Positions 25,892 to 33,713 of a stretch of DNA of 64,000 nucleotides are shown one piece after another (the stretch's first letter is position 1; every line of letters starts with the position of its first letter). The translations under genes were made by a program, and so were the position numbers. This DNA comes from CAIXSC01 sp046349915. GTDB lineage: Bacteria > Planctomycetota > Planctomycetia > Pirellulales > Pirellulaceae. A model generated the notes under the pieces. That model had not been told where the DNA came from. It searched no databases and worked only from the letters and a program-made list of their open reading frames with translations. The stretch is from the NCBI GenBank assembly GCA_046349915.1, contig JAXMBL010000003.1:2368569-2432568 (forward strand), given 5' to 3'.

Positions 25892-26212
25892 ATGTTTGTC
25901 GCCAAAGTGACCGGTTCACTGGTTTCGACCCAGAAAGTCGACTCGATGGTCGGCTATAAGCTGTTGGTCGTCGAGCCATACCGGGTTGATCCCACGAATC
26001 GCGAGTCGCTGGCGACCACGGGGCGAACCTTTATCGCGGTCGACATGCTGGGCGCCGGTGAAGGGGATTTTGTCCTCATCACGCAAGGCTCCAGCGCGCG
26101 ACTCACTCCAGAAACCAAAAACCTACCGATTGACACGATCGTCATTGGCATCGTCGACCACGTGCATGTCGAGCAGCATTGCGTGTACTCGCGGGAACAA
26201 CGATCCATCTGA
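25892..26212 (+). CDS. BMC-P (EutN/CcmL-type) pentameric shell vertex protein
   Basis: 106 residues from ATG 25892 (MFVAKVTGSLVSTQKVDS). The central LLVVEPYRVD, FIAVDMLGAGEGDFVLITQGSSAR and C-terminal IVGIVDHV are diagnostic. It caps shell vertices. The open frame upstream overlaps ackA and is not coding. Confidence 0.93.
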   Translation: MFVAKVTGSLVSTQKVDSMVGYKLLVVEPYRVDPTNRESLATTGRTFIAVDMLGAGEGDFVLITQGSSARLTPETKNLPIDTIVIGIVDHVHVEQHCVYSREQRSI

Positions 26213-26234
26213 CTTTCACGGATACCTATAAGCC

Positions 26235-27695
26235 ATGGCTCAGCAGATCAACGAAGAACTGATTCGCAACGTCGTCGCCCAAGTTTTGGCGCAAGTGGGA
26301 CAAGTGCCTGTCAGCCGAGCTCCCGTCGTGGCGGCTCGCCGCTTCGAAGGACGCCACGGCGTCTTCACCTGCGTGGACGAAGCGGTCGCGGCGGCGCGAG
26401 ACGCCTTCGAGCAACTGTCGGAACGAACGATCGAAGAGCGAAAAGGGATCATTCAGATCATCCGTCGCATCGCCATCGACAACTGCGTCGAACTCGGCAC
26501 GATGGAGATGAACGAAACCAAGATCGGCCGCTTGCCGCACAAGATCGAAAAACTGAAAGCTCTGGGTGAACGCACGCCGGGCGTAGAGTTTTTGCGGAGC
26601 GAGGTCTTTAGCGGCGACCATGGACTGGCAGTGATCGAACACGCGCCGTTCGGAGTGATCGGTGCGATCACTCCCGTGACGCATTCGCTCCCCACGCTGA
26701 CCGGTAACGCCGTCAGCATGATCGCGGGCGGCAACACGCTGGTGGTGAACCCGCATCCCAGCGGCAAGAAAGTCGCGACCGAAGGGGTGCGACGGTACAA
26801 CCGCGAAATCCTCAAGCAATACGGCATCGACAATCTGATCACGATCATCAGCGAACCGACGCTGGATTCAGCCGCGGCCATCTTCAAGAGCCGCGGTGTG
26901 GCGCTGATCTGTGTCACGGGCGGACCCGCGGTCGCTCGAGCGGCGCTGAACAGCGGCAAGCGAGCTGTCGTCGCCGGTCCTGGCAACCCGCCTGTCGTGA
27001 TCGATGAAACGGCCGATCTCGATCGCGCCGCTCGTTCGATCATTCAAGGCGCTTCGTACGACAACAACTTGCTCTGCATCGCGGAGAAGGAAGTGTTTGT
27101 CGTCGCTTCGGTCTTCGATCGCATGATGGATGCCATGGATCGAGCCGGGGCTGCTCGCCTCAGCACTCGCGAGATCGAAACCTTCACTCGCAACGCCATC
27201 GTGCAGGTGGGTGAAGGCGATCATCGCCACGACGCCCCCTCGAAGGATTTCTTGGGCAAAGACGCCGCCGTGCTGGCCAAGGGCGCTGGCCGCACGGTTT
27301 CCGACAAAGTCGAATTGCTGTTCGGCGAAACCGATTTCTCGCACCCGTTTGTCGGCGTCGAGCAGATGATGCCCTTCGTGCCTTTCGTGCGAGTTCGCGA
27401 TGTGGATGAAGCAATCCAAAAGGCGAAGGAAGCCGAGCACGGGTTCCGCCATACCAGCATCATGCACTCGAACAATGTTCGTAACTTGACCCGCATGGGC
27501 CGAGCGCTTGACACGACTTTGTTCGTGAAGAATGGCCCATGCATGGCCGCCCTGGGACTCGGCGGAGAAGGTTACCTTTCCTTCTCGATCGCTGGTCCGA
27601 CGGGCGAAGGCGTCACCACGCCGCTGACTTTCACGCGTGAACGCCGCTGCTCGATGATCGAAGACCTCCATATCCTCGGAAAGCGTGGGGTGTGA
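26235..27695 (+). CDS. CoA-acylating aldehyde dehydrogenase of the microcompartment
   Basis: 486 residues. The N-terminal helix INEELIRNVVAQVLAQV followed by a linker is an encapsulation peptide. The ALDH core shows FGVIGAITPVTH, VVNPHPSGKK, VTGGPAVARAA, AGPGNPPVVID and the catalytic Cys in DNNLLCIAEK (about 279). It lacks the Glu general base of hydrolytic ALDHs in the usual position, as expected for acylating enzymes. It oxidises lactaldehyde or propionaldehyde to the acyl-CoA with NAD. Confidence 0.94.
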   Translation: MAQQINEELIRNVVAQVLAQVGQVPVSRAPVVAARRFEGRHGVFTCVDEAVAAARDAFEQLSERTIEERKGIIQIIRRIAIDNCVELGTMEMNETKIGRLPHKIEKLKALGERTPGVEFLRSEVFSGDHGLAVIEHAPFGVIGAITPVTHSLPTLTGNAVSMIAGGNTLVVNPHPSGKKVATEGVRRYNREILKQYGIDNLITIISEPTLDSAAAIFKSRGVALICVTGGPAVARAALNSGKRAVVAGPGNPPVVIDETADLDRAARSIIQGASYDNNLLCIAEKEVFVVASVFDRMMDAMDRAGAARLSTREIETFTRNAIVQVGEGDHRHDAPSKDFLGKDAAVLAKGAGRTVSDKVELLFGETDFSHPFVGVEQMMPFVPFVRVRDVDEAIQKAKEAEHGFRHTSIMHSNNVRNLTRMGRALDTTLFVKNGPCMAALGLGGEGYLSFSIAGPTGEGVTTPLTFTRERRCSMIEDLHILGKRGV

Positions 27696-27696
27696 C

Positions 27697-27969
27697 GTGC
27701 AGGTTGCGTTCGTCCTGGGCAATGCTACGAGCACCGTGAAGCACGAGTCACTGCGAGGGCAGAAACTGCTGCTCGTCCAGCCGCTCGCCGCCGACGGCTA
27801 CTCGCCTGACGGCGATCCTTTGCTCGTGGTCGATACGGTCGGCGCCGGGGCGGGCGAACGAGTAATGATCACCAGCGACGGCAAGTTTACGAGGGAATGG
27901 GTCAAGTCGGATAAGTCGCCCGCCCGCTGGGCGACCATTGGAATTTGTGACGAACGACCGCAAAGGTAG
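27697..27969 (+). CDS. BMC-P pentameric shell vertex protein (second)
   Basis: About 90 residues from GTG 27697, one base after the aldehyde dehydrogenase stop; it begins VQVAFVLGNATSTVKH as family members do. KLLLVQPLA and VVDTVGAGAGERVMITSDG are the BMC-P core, and WATIGICD closes it. Confidence 0.92.
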   Translation: MQVAFVLGNATSTVKHESLRGQKLLLVQPLAADGYSPDGDPLLVVDTVGAGAGERVMITSDGKFTREWVKSDKSPARWATIGICDERPQR

Positions 27970-28019
27970 CGACAGTAATCCACGGAAAGAACTCCGCAAG
28001 AACGGATCGAGACGCAAAG

Positions 28020-28841
28020 ATGACCATTGAGTCGTTGGACATAGACCGCATCGTGCGAGAAGTCGTACGGCGGTTAGCCGAGTCGCGAGTGGGAGAGGTG
28101 GCCGAGGCCGCCTCCCCTGCCCCGTCGACATCGCGCCACGACTCGGCTGCTGGGGCATCGGTCACGGCCGTGAAGCCGCAGGTCAAAGGGGCAACGCCAC
28201 ATGCTGGCGGCGAGTCGCAAGAAGCTTGGCGGCTTACCACGCGACTCGTGACCTTGGAATCGCTCGCTGCTCGACCCGCGTCGGCCCGCATTTTGTCGGT
28301 CGCTCGCGGAACGGTCGTGACTCCCGCCGCTCGCGACCAACTGCGCCAGTGGCGAATCGAACTGAAATTTGTCGAAGCGGTTGGCGGCGAGGTGGCTAAG
28401 CGTAGTGCCGCCCCCGTGGGCAAACTGTATTTGCATGGCGCGACCGGCGTAAAGATCTCGGCGTCGCTCGTGAAATCGCTCGGTTCGTTGGGCTGGGCGA
28501 TCGAACCCTTGGTGCCTGCGCCATTGCCCCAGGCCATCGCTGAACTCGCGGCCGTGTTGGGAGAGCCAACTCGAATAGGCGTGTTGCTCACGCCCGATCG
28601 AGACTTATCGCTGTGCCTTGCGAACCGTTGGTCGACGGTGCGAGCGCTGGCGGTGGACGACAAGGCAATTGGCGTCAAGGCTTCCATCGAAACGGCCGTA
28701 CGACAGTGGGGAGCGAACCTGCTGGTGTTGGATCATCGTCGAGCGAGCGAGCCCACGCTCCGCGGGTGGATCGAGGGGTTTGCAAAGCTAGGCCCCCGCG
28801 ATTGCCCGCCGGAACTGAAGAAATACTTGGCACGTTCATAA
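28020..28841 (+). CDS. BMC-associated protein of unknown function with encapsulation-like N-terminus
   Basis: 273 residues from ATG 28020. Residues 1-25 (LDIDRIVREVVRRLAESRV) form an amphipathic helix like encapsulation peptides, followed by a Pro/Ala/Ser-rich linker (about 30-65). The rest has no motif I recognise; it contains ARGTVVTPAARDQLRQW and a second half with alternating helices and strands (RIGVLLTPDR, LLVLDHRRA). Its place between two BMC-P genes suggests lumen cargo or an assembly factor. Homologues are expected in planctomycete BMC loci. Confidence 0.82.
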   Translation: MTIESLDIDRIVREVVRRLAESRVGEVAEAASPAPSTSRHDSAAGASVTAVKPQVKGATPHAGGESQEAWRLTTRLVTLESLAARPASARILSVARGTVVTPAARDQLRQWRIELKFVEAVGGEVAKRSAAPVGKLYLHGATGVKISASLVKSLGSLGWAIEPLVPAPLPQAIAELAAVLGEPTRIGVLLTPDRDLSLCLANRWSTVRALAVDDKAIGVKASIETAVRQWGANLLVLDHRRASEPTLRGWIEGFAKLGPRDCPPELKKYLARS

Positions 28842-28934
28842 AAGAGAATTGGGTCGCGCGGCTGCTCGTCCGGTCCGCGAAGTTGAACTTGGTGACGAAC
28901 AAACGTTGTTCGGGTGGGATGTAAGGAATCGCGA

Positions 28935-29282
28935 ATGCGAGTTGGCAAGGTCATCGGAACCCTGACGCTGAGCAGCAGTCATCCAACTTTCTTGGGTGCT
29001 CGCTTGCGGCTGGTTGTTCCGCTGTCGCTCGCAAACATCGCTGGCGATGCTCCGCCGACCGCTGAGCCGATCGTCATTTGGGATGAACTGGGGGCAGGCG
29101 AGGGACAGTGGGTTGCCATCAGCGAAGGTCCCGAGTCGGCTCAACCATTCAAACCGGCTGTGAAGCCGATTGATGCCTACGCCGCCGCGATCCTGGACGA
29201 CGTCTCCATCCGCGTTCCGCTTCCCAAGAAACCCGCATCCGAAGCCCCCTCCTCCGAAGCCACTGCACCAAACAAGACCTGA
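28935..29282 (+). CDS. BMC-P pentameric shell vertex protein (third)
   Basis: 115 residues from ATG 28935 (MRVGKVIGTLTLSSSHPT). Core LRLVVPLSL, VIWDELGAGEGQWVAISEGP and AAILDDV. The C-terminal tail is Pro/Ala/Ser/Glu-rich (LPKKPASEAPSSEATAP), longer than in the other two. Confidence 0.92.
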   Translation: MRVGKVIGTLTLSSSHPTFLGARLRLVVPLSLANIAGDAPPTAEPIVIWDELGAGEGQWVAISEGPESAQPFKPAVKPIDAYAAAILDDVSIRVPLPKKPASEAPSSEATAPNKT

Positions 29283-29378
29283 CGCTACTGATTTTCTGAC
29301 CGTCATTTCACACTAAACAGCAATTCGCAAACGCGAATCCAAAGTCAACCTCCTTTTACCGACGAGTGACATAGAGCC

Positions 29379-30251
29379 ATGGTGAATGCTCATCAAATCA
29401 AGAAAGACATTTGTGAGATCGGTCGACGCCTTTACAACAAAGGATTCGCGGCCGCGAACGACGGAAACATTACCGTCCGCATCGGCGAGAATGAAGTGCT
29501 GTGCACTCCCACGATGCACTCGAAGGGATTCTTGGTCCCGGACGATATCAGCCTGATCGACATGACGGGCAAGCAACTGGCAGGTCGCAAGAAGCGATCG
29601 AGCGAAGCGCTCTTGCACCTGGAGATCTACAAGCAGCGTCCCGACGTGAAGAGCGTGGTGCATTGCCATCCGCCGCATGCGACCGCGTTCGCCGTCGCTC
29701 GCGAGCCGATTCCGCAATGCGTGCTTCCCGAGGTCGAGGTCTTCTTGGGCGACGTCCCGATCACTCGCTACGAAACTCCGGGCGGCAAGGAGTTCGCCGA
29801 GACCGTGTTGCCGTTCGTGACCAAGACGAACGTCATCATCTTGGCCAATCACGGCACGGTCAGTTACGGCGTGGATGTCGAACAGGCCTACTGGTGGACC
29901 GAGATCTTGGACGCGTACTGCCGCATTTTGATGCTGGCGAAGGATCTGGGGCGAGTTCACTATTTCGACGAGAAGAAAGAGCGAGAACTGCTGGATCTGA
30001 AGCAGAAGTGGGGCTGGTCCGATCCCCGCAACACCGAAGAGTTCAAGAACTGCGATATCTGCGCGAATGACATCTTCCGCCACAGTTGGCAGACGTCGGG
30101 CGTGGAGCGCAAGGCGTTTGATGCGCCCCCTGCCATGGGACCCAAGTCGGTTAGCCCTGCTCCCGCCGCGGCACCGGCAGGCTCGGCGGAACAAGAGAAG
30201 TTGGTGCAGTTGATCACTGATCGCGTGTTGGAGGCGCTGCGTCGAGCTTAG
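29379..30251 (+). CDS. Class II aldolase (L-fuculose/L-rhamnulose-phosphate type) with C-terminal encapsulation peptide
   Basis: 290 residues. Class II aldolase/adducin fold: GFAAANDGNITVRIGENEVLCTP, SSEALLHLEIYK, the zinc pair in VHCHPPHATAF (about 91-96), and later NHGTVSYG. The C-terminus, after a Pro/Ala linker, is an amphipathic helix (EKLVQLITDRVLEALRRA) that looks like an encapsulation peptide placed at the end. It would split fuculose- or rhamnulose-1-phosphate into DHAP and L-lactaldehyde, feeding the aldehyde dehydrogenase. Last gene of the BMC run. Confidence 0.92.
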   Translation: MVNAHQIKKDICEIGRRLYNKGFAAANDGNITVRIGENEVLCTPTMHSKGFLVPDDISLIDMTGKQLAGRKKRSSEALLHLEIYKQRPDVKSVVHCHPPHATAFAVAREPIPQCVLPEVEVFLGDVPITRYETPGGKEFAETVLPFVTKTNVIILANHGTVSYGVDVEQAYWWTEILDAYCRILMLAKDLGRVHYFDEKKERELLDLKQKWGWSDPRNTEEFKNCDICANDIFRHSWQTSGVERKAFDAPPAMGPKSVSPAPAAAPAGSAEQEKLVQLITDRVLEALRRA

Positions 30252-30380
30252 GCAGTCGGACTCCCCCGCATTGATTCAGGTTGTCCGGTCGACCATGATA
30301 AGTCGATCGGGGGCCTCGGTAGGAAGCCGTGAACACGCACGTGTTGCCCGTGCCTCCGTCAATCTGCGAGCTTTTCGACG

Positions 30381-30965
30381 ATGACGGAAACATCCCTCAG
30401 CCTGATGGACTCTTTACGTCGCGATTCTCGCGACGAAGATTGGCAGCGGTTGGTTGAGCTATACTCGCCGCTGATACGTGGGTGGTTACGTCGTCGAGGT
30501 GTCCATGAACACGATGCCGACGATGTGGCTCAAGAGGTCTTTAGCGTCGTCATTCGACGCTTCCCCGAGTTCGAACGCAATCCGCAAGCTGGTTCGTTTC
30601 GCGCGTGGCTACGCACCATCACTGTCTTTTGTTTGAGGGACTACTGGCGTTCACCAAGGTCTCGCAAACAGTCGACGGGCGCGTCCAGTTTCTTGGAAGA
30701 ACTGGGGCAATTGGAGGATCCAACCAGTCGGTTGAGTCGCGAGTGGGACGAAGAGCACGATCGCCATGTGACTCATCGCCTCCTCGAGATGATACGGCCC
30801 GACTTTGAGGATCGAACTTGGCGAGCCTTTGTCGCGGTCGCCGTCGATGGTGCGAAACCGGCCGATGTCGCTTCGACGCTCGGAATCTCCGTCAACGCGG
30901 TACTGATTGCTAAGTCTAGAGTATTGGCTAAGTTACGTGATGTCGGGCGAGGTCTGCTCGAATAG
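30381..30965 (+). CDS. ECF-type RNA polymerase sigma factor
   Basis: 194 residues from ATG 30381. Region 2 includes WQRLVELYSPLIRGWLRRRG and DADDVAQEVFSVVIRRFPEF; region 4 has DGAKPADVASTLGISVNAVL with AKSRVLAKLR. The N-terminal MTETSLSLMDSLRR is typical of planctomycete ECF factors that pair with Ser/Thr kinases. The kinase gene starts 126 bp downstream. Confidence 0.92.
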   Translation: MTETSLSLMDSLRRDSRDEDWQRLVELYSPLIRGWLRRRGVHEHDADDVAQEVFSVVIRRFPEFERNPQAGSFRAWLRTITVFCLRDYWRSPRSRKQSTGASSFLEELGQLEDPTSRLSREWDEEHDRHVTHRLLEMIRPDFEDRTWRAFVAVAVDGAKPADVASTLGISVNAVLIAKSRVLAKLRDVGRGLLE

Positions 30966-31091
30966 ATTCAGGCCTTGATCGCAATTTTTCTGAAAGGCTG
31001 CGGCTCGACCTACCATTTTCCTAGCAAGTGGCTCGCTTTGCCGCGTCGTCGGTACGTGCCGGGCCGGCCACAAAACTCGGTGAGGCGAACC

Positions 31092-33329
31092 ATGTTGCCC
31101 GCGACTTCGACGACATCGCATCCAACCTGGGAAACGTTGCGTCTCTTTGGGCTCGGCATGTTGCCCGCAGAGGAACGCGAGGCGGTGGAGCGTCATGTCG
31201 AGGAATGTGCCGAGTGCTGTGAATCGTTGACTTCCATGCCCAACGATACGGTGCTCGACCGTTTGCGCGCGGGGACCACCGCGACCTATCTGCCTAACGA
31301 AGCCCCTCCCTCCGTGTCGGTCGCAATTTCACCTGCCGGCATTCCTCCCGAGTTGAATGACCATCCTCGATACCGAATCGTCCGCCAATTGGGCGCCGGC
31401 GGGATGGGGGTGGTGTATCAGGCCGAGCATCGTTTGATGGAACGCCCCGTGGCGCTCAAGGTCATCAGTCGCTCGTTGGTTGGGAATTCGCAAGCGATTC
31501 GACGCTTTCAGCTCGAAGTCAAAGCGGCGGCCAAACTCTCTCATGCCAACATTGTGGCGGCCTTCGATGCCGAGCAAGCGGGCGACCTGCATTTCCTGGT
31601 GATGGAATATGTCGAAGGGATCAGCTTGTCGCGGCAAGTGGAAAAACGCGGTCCGCTGCCTGTGCACTATGCCTGTGGATTTGCGCGACAAGTTGCCCTC
31701 GGTTTGCAACACGCTTTCGAAAAAGGAATGGTTCACCGAGACATCAAGCCGCAAAACTTGATGGTAACCAAAGCGGGGCGAGTGAAGATACTTGACTTTG
31801 GTCTTGCTCGTCTGGCCCGCGAACAGGGCGAGTTGGAGCCTGTCGCCGCCGAAGGACTCTTGCCATCCTCTCCGCAGCCTCTCGCGGGGCACGCAGGACT
31901 AACGGCGGCCGGCGCGACCCTAGGAACGCCTGACTATATCGCTCCCGAGCAGATCGCGGATTCGCGGTCGGCCGATATCCGCTCGGATATCTACAGCCTA
32001 GGTTGCTCTCTCTATTTCCTGCTGGTCGGTCATCCGCCCTACCCTGTTGGCACGGCGGTCGACAAACTGATCGCTCACCGCCGCGGCTGTCCCAAACCGA
32101 TTCGAGATCTGCGCCCCGAGATTCCTGTTGAGGTAGCGGCGGTTGTCGAAAAGATGATGAGTAAGTCGCCCGCGGATCGCTACGCGACTCCCAGTGAAGT
32201 GGCCCAGGCACTGGCGCCGTTCGCTCGACCGGCCCCCGCGTCGACGATCGTCGAAAATCGCACGCCCTTGGCGGTGGTTACGGCGGATGTAGATCCGCTC
32301 GGACCTGCCCCCGCGGCACTCGATTTTGAAACGCTCGTCTCGCTCGCCAACACCGCGGGACCGATGCCGCACACTGGGATGCAACCTGCAAGTCGGCCGA
32401 ACGCGATGGAGTCGCTTCGCGCGCAGGTGGTTAGTCTTGGCAAGAACCGAACCACTCAATGGGGACTTGGGGCGATCGGAGCATTGGTGACCGTGGCCAT
32501 GTGCGTAACTTGGCTGGTCTTGGGCTCGACCAACGACCCGTCGACTTCTCCCTCAACGAATCCAGATTGGCCTAAGCAAACTTGGTCGAGTCCTGCTCCG
32601 AGCCAAGGTCAAGCGAGCGGCGACCGAAGAGGGCCCACGAACACTGGCTCTACCAACGCGAACGCCGGGAACTCGATGGCCCAAACGAATCGGATCGCTC
32701 AGCCCGAAGGCGCCTCGTCCGCCGCTAGTTTACCGATGGCATCGGGTCCGGCGTTGCCTCCGCCGCGGGTCTTGATCGTGATCCCTCACCAAAATCTGTA
32801 CTATCCTGATTTGGGTGAAGTCGAAACCGCCTTGCGGCGCATCGTTCCTTCGTGCCGCATTACGATCGCCTCGTCGCGACGTGAGCCAGCGGCGCCAGAT
32901 CCGCAGGGACGTTCACAGAATACACCGATACCCGTGGATGTGGATTTGAAGGACGCACGAGCGGCCGATTTTGACGCCGTCGTCTTCACGGGGGCGAATC
33001 CTCTGCCGAACATGGAGTTTCTCGCGGGAGGCAGCGCCTTCGATGCAACTCGCCAGTTCTTGGCCGATGCGCGACGAGAGGGATGCGTGGTAGCTGCCCT
33101 CTGCGGCGGCATCGCCGTGCTCGCCGATGCGGGAGAATTGCGAGGCCAGGACGCGGCTTACAACAAGTTTGTTGTCGATGCCGTCCGAGCCGACCATGGC
33201 GTCACGAATTGGGACGCTCAACGACGAGTTGTCGTGAACGGGCAAACAGTCACCGCGACAGACGCGGGTGACGCTCCACGGTTTGTGCAAGAATTGTTGC
33301 GAGTCGCCAGTGCTCGCTATCTCAAGTAG
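31092..33329 (+). CDS. Membrane Ser/Thr protein kinase with anti-sigma-like zinc finger and extracytoplasmic DJ-1/PfpI domain
   Basis: 745 residues from ATG 31092. Order of parts: a zf-HC2/anti-sigma-like segment (RHVEECAECCESL, about 36-48); kinase domain (about 95-375) with GAGGMGVVY, MVHRDIKPQNLM (Asp about 217) and LDFGLARL; low-complexity linker; one membrane helix (about 458-478, GAIGALVTVAMCVTWLVLG); Ser/Thr/Asn-rich spacer; and a C-terminal DJ-1/PfpI domain (about 557-745) starting RVLIVIPHQNLYYPDLGEVE, with elbow AALCGGIAVLADAG (Cys about 671). Orientation places the DJ-1 domain outside the membrane, suggesting ligand sensing that controls the kinase and the neighbouring ECF factor. 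The fusion is unusual. Confidence 0.9.
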   Translation: MLPATSTTSHPTWETLRLFGLGMLPAEEREAVERHVEECAECCESLTSMPNDTVLDRLRAGTTATYLPNEAPPSVSVAISPAGIPPELNDHPRYRIVRQLGAGGMGVVYQAEHRLMERPVALKVISRSLVGNSQAIRRFQLEVKAAAKLSHANIVAAFDAEQAGDLHFLVMEYVEGISLSRQVEKRGPLPVHYACGFARQVALGLQHAFEKGMVHRDIKPQNLMVTKAGRVKILDFGLARLAREQGELEPVAAEGLLPSSPQPLAGHAGLTAAGATLGTPDYIAPEQIADSRSADIRSDIYSLGCSLYFLLVGHPPYPVGTAVDKLIAHRRGCPKPIRDLRPEIPVEVAAVVEKMMSKSPADRYATPSEVAQALAPFARPAPASTIVENRTPLAVVTADVDPLGPAPAALDFETLVSLANTAGPMPHTGMQPASRPNAMESLRAQVVSLGKNRTTQWGLGAIGALVTVAMCVTWLVLGSTNDPSTSPSTNPDWPKQTWSSPAPSQGQASGDRRGPTNTGSTNANAGNSMAQTNRIAQPEGASSAASLPMASGPALPPPRVLIVIPHQNLYYPDLGEVETALRRIVPSCRITIASSRREPAAPDPQGRSQNTPIPVDVDLKDARAADFDAVVFTGANPLPNMEFLAGGSAFDATRQFLADARREGCVVAALCGGIAVLADAGELRGQDAAYNKFVVDAVRADHGVTNWDAQRRVVVNGQTVTATDAGDAPRFVQELLRVASARYLK

Positions 33330-33713
33330 TTCTTACTGTACGGCGGGCTTCTTACTGTACGACGGACTTCTTACTGTACGACGGACTTCTAGCCCGTCGA
33401 TCGTCGCCACGTAAATCAGATTGGAGCCTCCTGACGATTGTCGCCGCCTTCGCACTCGCCTGTGACAAGAACTCGTCAAATCGAGGTTGACCTCGCCTGA
33501 GGGACCAACATCAGTGGATCGCCAATCGATCTACTTTCTTTGCGCGCCGCGCCAATGCCTCCCGCTGAAACACGCAGGAAACCGCACTCTCTTCCATGCG
33601 GCGCATTTCTGCGAAAGGTCCTGTCGAACGGCTGCATCTGACTGGTATCAGGCAGTTCAGCCTGATGCTCGTCGCCGTTCGACTCATCGATTCTTCGCAG
33701 AAGGAGAGACCTC
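33330..33713. other. Intergenic with CGACGGACT palindrome cluster
   Basis: The first 80 bp hold three partial copies of ttactgtacgacggacttc and a palindrome ending agcccgtcg. The remaining 300 bp show no gene; the frames there are out of frame with the downstream secreted protein. Confidence 0.6.
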
